Below the pieces are notes generated by a model. The model had not been told where the DNA came from, did no database searches, and saw only the letters and a program-made list of their open reading frames with translations. 64,000 nt of DNA from assembly GCF_023276355.1 (NCBI RefSeq), contig NZ_JALLPL010000001.1:2418001-2482000 (forward strand), read 5' to 3'. Source of the stretch: Haloplanus sp. XH21. Lineage in GTDB: Archaea; Halobacteriota; Halobacteria; Halobacteriales; Haloferacaceae. Position 1 is the stretch's first letter. Each line of letters begins with the position of its first letter. The position numbers were made by a program, and so were the translations under genes. This document shows positions 58,491 to 64,000 of this stretch, piece by piece.

Positions 58491-59192
58491 ATGCCCAACA
58501 CCGAGACGCCGGCGACGTTCGACCAGTACGCCGACGGCCGCGACGAGGCGCGACTGACCGAGTGGCTTCGTGACCGGTCCGAACCGGACTGGCGCGAGGC
58601 AGTCGAGCACCGCTTCGTCCGCGAATTCGAGGCTGGAACGGTCGACGACGCCGTTTTCGAGCGGTATCTGCGCCAGGACTACGCCGTCGTCGAGACGCTC
58701 GTGGGGACGTTCGGCCACGCCGTCGGCGAGGCGCCGTCGATGGCCGCGAAGGCTCGACTCACCGACTTCTTGCGGACGCTCACCGACGAGGAGAACGACT
58801 ACTTCGGGCGCTCGTTCGACGCTCTCGGTGTTTCGATGGACGAGGCACCGCGGACGACGCCCGCGACGCGCGCGCTGCTCGACCTGCTCGAACGCGCCGG
58901 GCGCGAGGGCGGGTACGCCGAGACGCTCGCCGTCCTGGTGCCCGCCGAGTGGGTGTACGAGACGTGGGCGACGGCCGTCGAACAGCCTCTGCCCGACCGG
59001 TTCTATCTCGCGGAGTGGGTGGATCTCCACGCCAACCCCGATTTCGTTTCCTTTGTCGACTGGCTTCGGGCCGAACTCGACCGGGAAGGGACGGTCGTCT
59101 CGCCGCGCCGACAGCGCCGCCTCGACGCCCTCTTCCGGCGGACGGTCGAACTGGAACGGGCCTTCTTCGACGCCGCGTACGACGAAGCCTGA
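58491..59192 (+). CDS. TenA family protein (thiamine salvage)
   Basis: A 233-residue all-helical TenA/thiaminase-II-like protein. FERYLRQDYAVVETLVGTFG is the conserved active-site helix, DEENDYFGRSFDAL carries the acid pair, and LAVLVPAEWVYETWA and YLAEWVDLHANPDFVSFVDW the last helices. A nucleophilic Cys usual in TenA_C types is absent, so it belongs to the TenA_E-like group that deformylates or hydrolyses aminopyrimidines. A thiamine-binding protein is at 38068. Confidence 0.85.
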   Translation: MPNTETPATFDQYADGRDEARLTEWLRDRSEPDWREAVEHRFVREFEAGTVDDAVFERYLRQDYAVVETLVGTFGHAVGEAPSMAAKARLTDFLRTLTDEENDYFGRSFDALGVSMDEAPRTTPATRALLDLLERAGREGGYAETLAVLVPAEWVYETWATAVEQPLPDRFYLAEWVDLHANPDFVSFVDWLRAELDREGTVVSPRRQRRLDALFRRTVELERAFFDAAYDEA

Positions 59193-60605
59193 TCAGTCGG
59201 CGGCGACGTGTGCGCGGCCGATGGCCTGCCAGCGGTTCGACCGGACGCGGGCGACGTTCAACCCGGCGGGGACGAGCGTCTCGACGACGAGCGCAGCCAT
59301 CAGGACGCCGGGACCGAGCGCGGTGACGAGGCCGAGGACCGCGACGGGGAGCGCACAGGCGTAGCGGCCGAACAGCGACGTGACGAAGGGGTAGCGGGTG
59401 TCGCCCGCGCCGCGGAGCGTTCCCGTCGCGGAGCCGTCGACGCCGAGGAAGACGACGCTCACGGCGGCCGCAGCGACGAAGGGCGTCGCCACCGAGACGA
59501 CGGCCGGGTCGGCGACGAACAGCCCTGCGATCCAGGGCGCGAGGAGGAGCACGACCGCGGCCGCGACGACGTACACCGTCGCCGAGAGGCGGATGATGGC
59601 GCGGGCGTAGCCCTCGGCGGCGGTCACGTCGTCGGCGCCGAGCGATTGGCCGACGAGCGTGCTGGCGGCGATGGAGAAGCCCCAGGAGAAACTGTCGAGG
59701 AGCGTCCGCACGCGCCGAGCCACCTCGTAGGCGGCGACCACGGCTGGCCCGAAGGTGGCCGCGATGGCGACCAGCGGGAAGGCGACGAGCATCTCGGCGG
59801 TGCGGCGGGCCATCAGGGGTGCGGAGACGGCGAGCAGTCGGTGGGCAAGCGCCGGCACGTCGGCAAGCCGAGTCGTCGCCCGCGACACGGCGACGGGGCA
59901 CGCGCCCCGGCCGGCGTACGACCGGCCGGCGAGGCCCCAGACGAAGACGAGAGCGACGACGCCCGTCGAGAGGGTGGTGCCGAGAGCGGCGCCCGCGACA
60001 CCGAGACCGTAGCCGAAGATGAGCGTCGCCGAAAGGACGATGTTGAGGGCGGCGCCGCCGGCGCGAATCCACATCGGCGTCAGGGTGTCGCCGACGCCGG
60101 CGTAGGTGCGACTGGCGATCAGGTTGGGGTACTCGAACAGGAGCGCCGGCGCGACGAGGGCGAGATACGTCGCTGCGTGGCCGAGGGGTTCGGGCGTGGA
60201 GCCGAGGACGGCGACGAGGGTGGGTGCGAACGCGGCGTAGACGGCGACGATGGGCGCGGCGATGGCGAGGGCGACGACGAGGCTGACGGCGACGATCGCG
60301 CTCGCCCGGTCGTAGGCCTCGGCGCCGTAGGCCTGCGAGACGAGGGTGACCGTTCCGCCCGCGAGGCCGATACCGAGATACTTCCCGACCTGCCAGTAGG
60401 CGTTGGCAAAGGCGAGGCCGGCGACGGCCGCCGCGCCCACGTCCCACCCAACCATCGCCAGGTCGACCGTGCTCTTGGACATGATGGCGAGACCGGTAAC
60501 GATCCGGGGCCACGCCAGGTCGAGGGTTTCGTGGAAGCGCAGTCGGTCGATGACGCCGGCGCGGTCGAGAGCACCGGCGAGGGCGTCTCGGAGGCGGCCA
60601 GCCAT
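59193..60605 (-). CDS. MATE family efflux transporter
   Basis: A 470-residue protein with 12 predicted helices in two MATE repeats. LAWPRIVTGLAIMSKSTVDL and MVGW opens the first, and LAVSAPLMARRTAEMLVAFP the second. VDGSATGTLRGAGDTRYPF is a late family motif. It is a Na+ or H+ antiporter for drugs or cationic metabolites. The stop abuts the convergent tenA stop with no gap. Confidence 0.9.
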   Translation of the reverse strand: MAGRLRDALAGALDRAGVIDRLRFHETLDLAWPRIVTGLAIMSKSTVDLAMVGWDVGAAAVAGLAFANAYWQVGKYLGIGLAGGTVTLVSQAYGAEAYDRASAIVAVSLVVALAIAAPIVAVYAAFAPTLVAVLGSTPEPLGHAATYLALVAPALLFEYPNLIASRTYAGVGDTLTPMWIRAGGAALNIVLSATLIFGYGLGVAGAALGTTLSTGVVALVFVWGLAGRSYAGRGACPVAVSRATTRLADVPALAHRLLAVSAPLMARRTAEMLVAFPLVAIAATFGPAVVAAYEVARRVRTLLDSFSWGFSIAASTLVGQSLGADDVTAAEGYARAIIRLSATVYVVAAAVVLLLAPWIAGLFVADPAVVSVATPFVAAAAVSVVFLGVDGSATGTLRGAGDTRYPFVTSLFGRYACALPVAVLGLVTALGPGVLMAALVVETLVPAGLNVARVRSNRWQAIGRAHVAAD

Positions 60606-60737
60606 CGGCCGACGTAGCGGTCACCGGGTATAGTAGCTTGCGAAACCGAGTGAAGCGGACTGTCGGAACCGTGTATCGGCCGCCGTCGGTCAGTAGCTAC
60701 GATGGGTAGAATCGGCTTACGTCACGCCGTCACGCCG

Positions 60738-61745
<1,008 letters not shown>

Positions 61746-61784
61746 TTACCTTTACAACCCCGGGGGGGCATGTACGTCGATAGG

Positions 61785-63401
61785 ATGAACGTAACAGACG
61801 CCATCGCGGAAATCCTGGCCGAAGAAGGTGTAGAACACCTGATAGGATTCCCGAGCAATCCGCTGTTTGACGAAAACGCAGCCGAAGATGCAGGCATTCG
61901 ATCTATCGTCGTCCGGCAGGAGCGCACCGGCGCCCACATGCTCGACGGCATCGCCCGTATCACCTCCGGCGATCAGGTCGAGGCCTTCGCCTGTCAGCAC
62001 GGTCCCGGCACCGAGAACTCCGTGGGCGGCATCGCCCAGGCCTACGCCGAGTCGGCGCCCATCGTCGCGCTTCCGGCGGGCTACTCCCGAGCGAAGACGA
62101 ACACCGACCCCAAGTTCAGTTCGCTCATCAACTACCAGCACGTCACGAAGACGACCGAACAACTGACCGACCCCGACGCTGTCGAGGAGACGATCCGGCG
62201 GGCGTTCCAGTCCGCCCGCAACGGTCGTCAGCGCCCCGGACTCGTCGAGATTCCGAAGGACGTGTTCCAGCAGGAAGTCGGCGATATCGACTACGAAACC
62301 ACGTCGTCGACGCGGACGGCACCGGATCCCGAAGCCGTCGAAGCGGCCGCCGACGCACTGCTCGACGCCGACTTGCCCGTCATCAACGCCGGCCAGGGCG
62401 TCCACTACGCGAAGGCGTGGGAGCCGCTGAAGGAACTCGCCGAACTGCTGGAAGCGCCGGTGGCCACCACGCTCAACGGCAAGAGCGCGTTCCCCGAGGA
62501 CCACCCACTCTCGCTCGGGGCCGGGTCGAAGAGCGAACCCCGACAGCTCAACCACTTCATCCACGAGGCGGACGTGCTGTTCGGCATCGGCTGTAGCTTC
62601 ACCAAGACGGCGTACGGCATCACGCCGCCGACGGAGGACAACACCCTCATCCACTCGACGAACGACCCCGGCGACGTCGACAAGGATTACAAGTCCGACC
62701 TCGCCGTCATCGGCGACGCCAAACTCACGCTCGAGGCCCTCATCGACGAAATCGAGGGGCGCATCGACGACCGCGACTTCGGCCGGTACGACGACGTGAC
62801 CACCGAAATCGCGGCGATCGAAGCGGAGTGGCTCGACGACTGGGACGACGTGCTCACGTCGGACGAGACGCCCATCAACCCCTATCGGGTCGTCCACGAA
62901 CTCGATCAGACCCTCGACAAGGACGAAGTCGTCGCCACGGCCGACGCCGGCAACGCGCGTGACTTCATGGCCCCCTTCTTCAACGTGACCGAGCCGCTCT
63001 CCTATCTGGGCTGGGGCAAGACGACGCAGCTCGGCTACGGTCTCGGTCTCATGATGGGCGCGAAACTCTCCAAGCCCGAGAAGACCTGCGTCCACGTCAT
63101 GGGCGACGGCGCCATCGGCATGGTCGGCATGGACTTCGAGACGGCCGTCCGCGAGGACATCCCCGTCCTCGAAATCGTGCTGAACAACTTCGAGATGGCG
63201 AGCTACGACACGCCGTTCTCGGGTCACTACGCCGACTTCGCCGAGTCGATGGGCGGCTACGGCGAACGCGTCGAGGACCCCGAGGAAGTCGGGCCTGCCA
63301 TCGAACGCGCCGTCGAGAAGACCAAGGAAGGAACGCCGGTGCTGCTGGAGTTCATCACCGCCAAGTACACCGAGCTGTCCCGCCCCGACCTCGAAGAGTA
63401 A
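61785..63401 (+). CDS. Thiamine-diphosphate enzyme, acetolactate-synthase-like
   Basis: A 538-residue ThDP enzyme. RQERTGAHMLDGIAR has the catalytic Glu, FACQHGPGTENSVGGIAQAY follows, and GDGAIGMVGMDFETAVREDI with a downstream LNNFEM forms the ThDP motif. The domain order is that of acetolactate synthase/pyruvate oxidase relatives, but the N-terminus FPSNPLFDENAAED differs from true IlvB, so the substrate is open. An in-frame ATG at 61770 would add MYVDR. TATA-like CCTTTACA lies upstream. It is divergent from the D-2-hydroxyacid dehydrogenase. Confidence 0.85.
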   Translation: MNVTDAIAEILAEEGVEHLIGFPSNPLFDENAAEDAGIRSIVVRQERTGAHMLDGIARITSGDQVEAFACQHGPGTENSVGGIAQAYAESAPIVALPAGYSRAKTNTDPKFSSLINYQHVTKTTEQLTDPDAVEETIRRAFQSARNGRQRPGLVEIPKDVFQQEVGDIDYETTSSTRTAPDPEAVEAAADALLDADLPVINAGQGVHYAKAWEPLKELAELLEAPVATTLNGKSAFPEDHPLSLGAGSKSEPRQLNHFIHEADVLFGIGCSFTKTAYGITPPTEDNTLIHSTNDPGDVDKDYKSDLAVIGDAKLTLEALIDEIEGRIDDRDFGRYDDVTTEIAAIEAEWLDDWDDVLTSDETPINPYRVVHELDQTLDKDEVVATADAGNARDFMAPFFNVTEPLSYLGWGKTTQLGYGLGLMMGAKLSKPEKTCVHVMGDGAIGMVGMDFETAVREDIPVLEIVLNNFEMASYDTPFSGHYADFAESMGGYGERVEDPEEVGPAIERAVEKTKEGTPVLLEFITAKYTELSRPDLEE

Positions 63402-63516
63402 CGATCCGTCGGGCCGCCGCTGTTTCGGGTACGGAATAACCTATTTGGGTTACAAACACTGTCTGTCGATACTGTTTGCAGTTACATTTACGTGACTGGC
63501 GGTCGTCTCGCCGACC

Positions 63517-63747
63517 ATGTGTCCGAGCGTCGGCCGGCCACGCCAGGCGCGCTCCCGCGCCCTCGTGAAGACGCTCTGTTACCGCGTGCTGATGGTGGTC
63601 GTCACCGTCGTCGTGGCGTGGTTCGTCGTCGGCGACGTGGGCGAGGCCGCGAGCATCGGCCTCGTCGCCAACGTCGCCAAGACGGGCACGTACTACGCCT
63701 ACGAACGGCTCTGGGACCGGATCGGATGGGGCCTTCCGGGGGCGTAG
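63517..63747 (+). CDS. DUF2061 membrane protein
   Basis: A 76-residue membrane protein with RSRALVKTLCYRVLMVVVTV then VVAWFVVGD, and IGLVANVAKTGTYYAYERLW, the DUF2061 pattern of two helices with a YYxYER motif. Its function is unknown. An AT-rich promoter stretch with repeats of ACTGTTTG-like sequence precedes it between 63432 and 63495. Confidence 0.85.
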   Translation: MCPSVGRPRQARSRALVKTLCYRVLMVVVTVVVAWFVVGDVGEAASIGLVANVAKTGTYYAYERLWDRIGWGLPGA

Positions 63748-63788
63748 CGTGGGAAACGCTAACAGGCATCGAGCGCGTATGACGACCG

Positions 63789-64000
63789 ATGGCCTTCGAA
63801 CTGGGCTTTCTCGTCGGATCGCTCGCGCTCCTCGGCCTCGTCATCTACGCCACCCGGATCCGTGGGCCGTCGCTCCCACACGAGCAGGTGGCGGAGGGCG
63901 CAACAGGCAGAGGCGCCGAGAGCGACCCCGTCGAACACGCGGTCGAAACGGACGACCGGTGTGAACTCTGCGGCGAAAACCCCGCCACCCGGTCGGTCAA
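63789..64000 (+). CDS. Membrane-anchored zinc-binding protein, partial
   Basis: Cut by the window end after ~70 residues. MAFELGFLVGSLALLGLVIY is an N-terminal membrane helix, followed by a basic/polar linker and CELCGENPATRS, the beginning of a Cys-rich part likely to bind zinc. The remaining Cys residues lie beyond the window. Family not recognised. Confidence 0.65.
   Translation, partial: MAFELGFLVGSLALLGLVIYATRIRGPSLPHEQVAEGATGRGAESDPVEHAVETDDRCELCGENPATRSV

Overview
The window is 64 kb of chromosome from a halophilic archaeon of class Halobacteria. Supporting signs are the very high GC content, the strongly acidic proteins, genes that start on or just after the predicted transcript start (TATA-like boxes about 25-32 nt before many ATG/GTG codons), and family content seen only or mainly in haloarchaea (salactin-type actin homologue, HMG-CoA reductase, Mch, RaSEA/ArcS, Sec61-beta, DUF7xxx families). 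Family Haloferacaceae (for example a Haloplanus- or Halobellus-like genus) is my guess, not a demonstrated assignment. I see no transposase, integrase, CRISPR array or rRNA. Two tRNA genes are present, tRNA-Pro(CGG) and tRNA-Ser(CGA).

Layout: 1-7.1 kb holds the end of archaeosine synthase ArcS, an aldehyde:ferredoxin oxidoreductase paralogue that has lost its Fe-S cysteines, a SAMP/MoaD-like ubiquitin-fold operon, an esterase, an AzlCD exporter and isocitrate lyase preceded by a small repeat protein. 7.4-13.9 kb holds an ABC-2 transporter, TrmY, tRNA-Pro with a broken second copy, a J-domain/2Fe-2S ferredoxin fusion, a zinc-ribbon protein, salactin and a DUF7139 membrane protein; this stretch is full of palindromic repeats. 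14-25.5 kb holds an arylsulfotransferase-like protein, a Nudix hydrolase, a complete AOR, radical-SAM RaSEA, a large lipoprotein, purQ-purS-purC, DUF4112 and Pus10. 25.5-34 kb holds MsrA, a hydrolase, RNase HII, SecD-SecF, several haloarchaeal unknowns and Mch. 34.4-38 kb is an assimilatory nitrate operon (nasA, nitrate/nitrite MFS transporter, small membrane protein). 38-43.9 kb holds regulators, HMG-CoA reductase and archaemetzincin. 43.9-44.4 kb is a gene-free region with a decayed coding fragment and a nested palindrome. 44.4-49.4 kb holds VOC and HAD proteins, the NADPH-F420 reductase NpdG, HisE, PdxT, Sec61-beta, thioredoxin, two micro-proteins and a methyltransferase. 49.4-57 kb holds a pilin, a secreted DUF7096-like protein divergent from a membrane-anchored winged-helix regulator, an isoprenyl diphosphate synthase, DUF373, OsmC, tRNA-Ser, an RHH regulator and zinc micro-proteins. 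57-64 kb holds MFS, TenA, MATE, a D-2-hydroxyacid dehydrogenase, a ThDP enzyme and two small membrane proteins.

Themes: four tRNA-modification genes lie in the first 25 kb. ArcS with RaSEA makes archaeosine at position 15; Pus10 with TrmY makes m1-pseudouridine at position 54. Genes are packed tightly: ATGA/GTGA/TGATG couplings inside operons, and several convergent pairs whose stop codons share a CTAA or CTAG tetranucleotide.

The most striking non-coding signal is a family of 85-86 bp near-palindromes. The left end begins TGA and in four cases that TGA is the stop codon of the adjoining gene (trmY, J-domain ferredoxin, DUF7139, DUF4112). Outer arms are conserved, while the central hairpin varies with compensating base changes. 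This looks like a REP-like structured element tied to gene 3' ends. I do not know of a description of it, but could not search.
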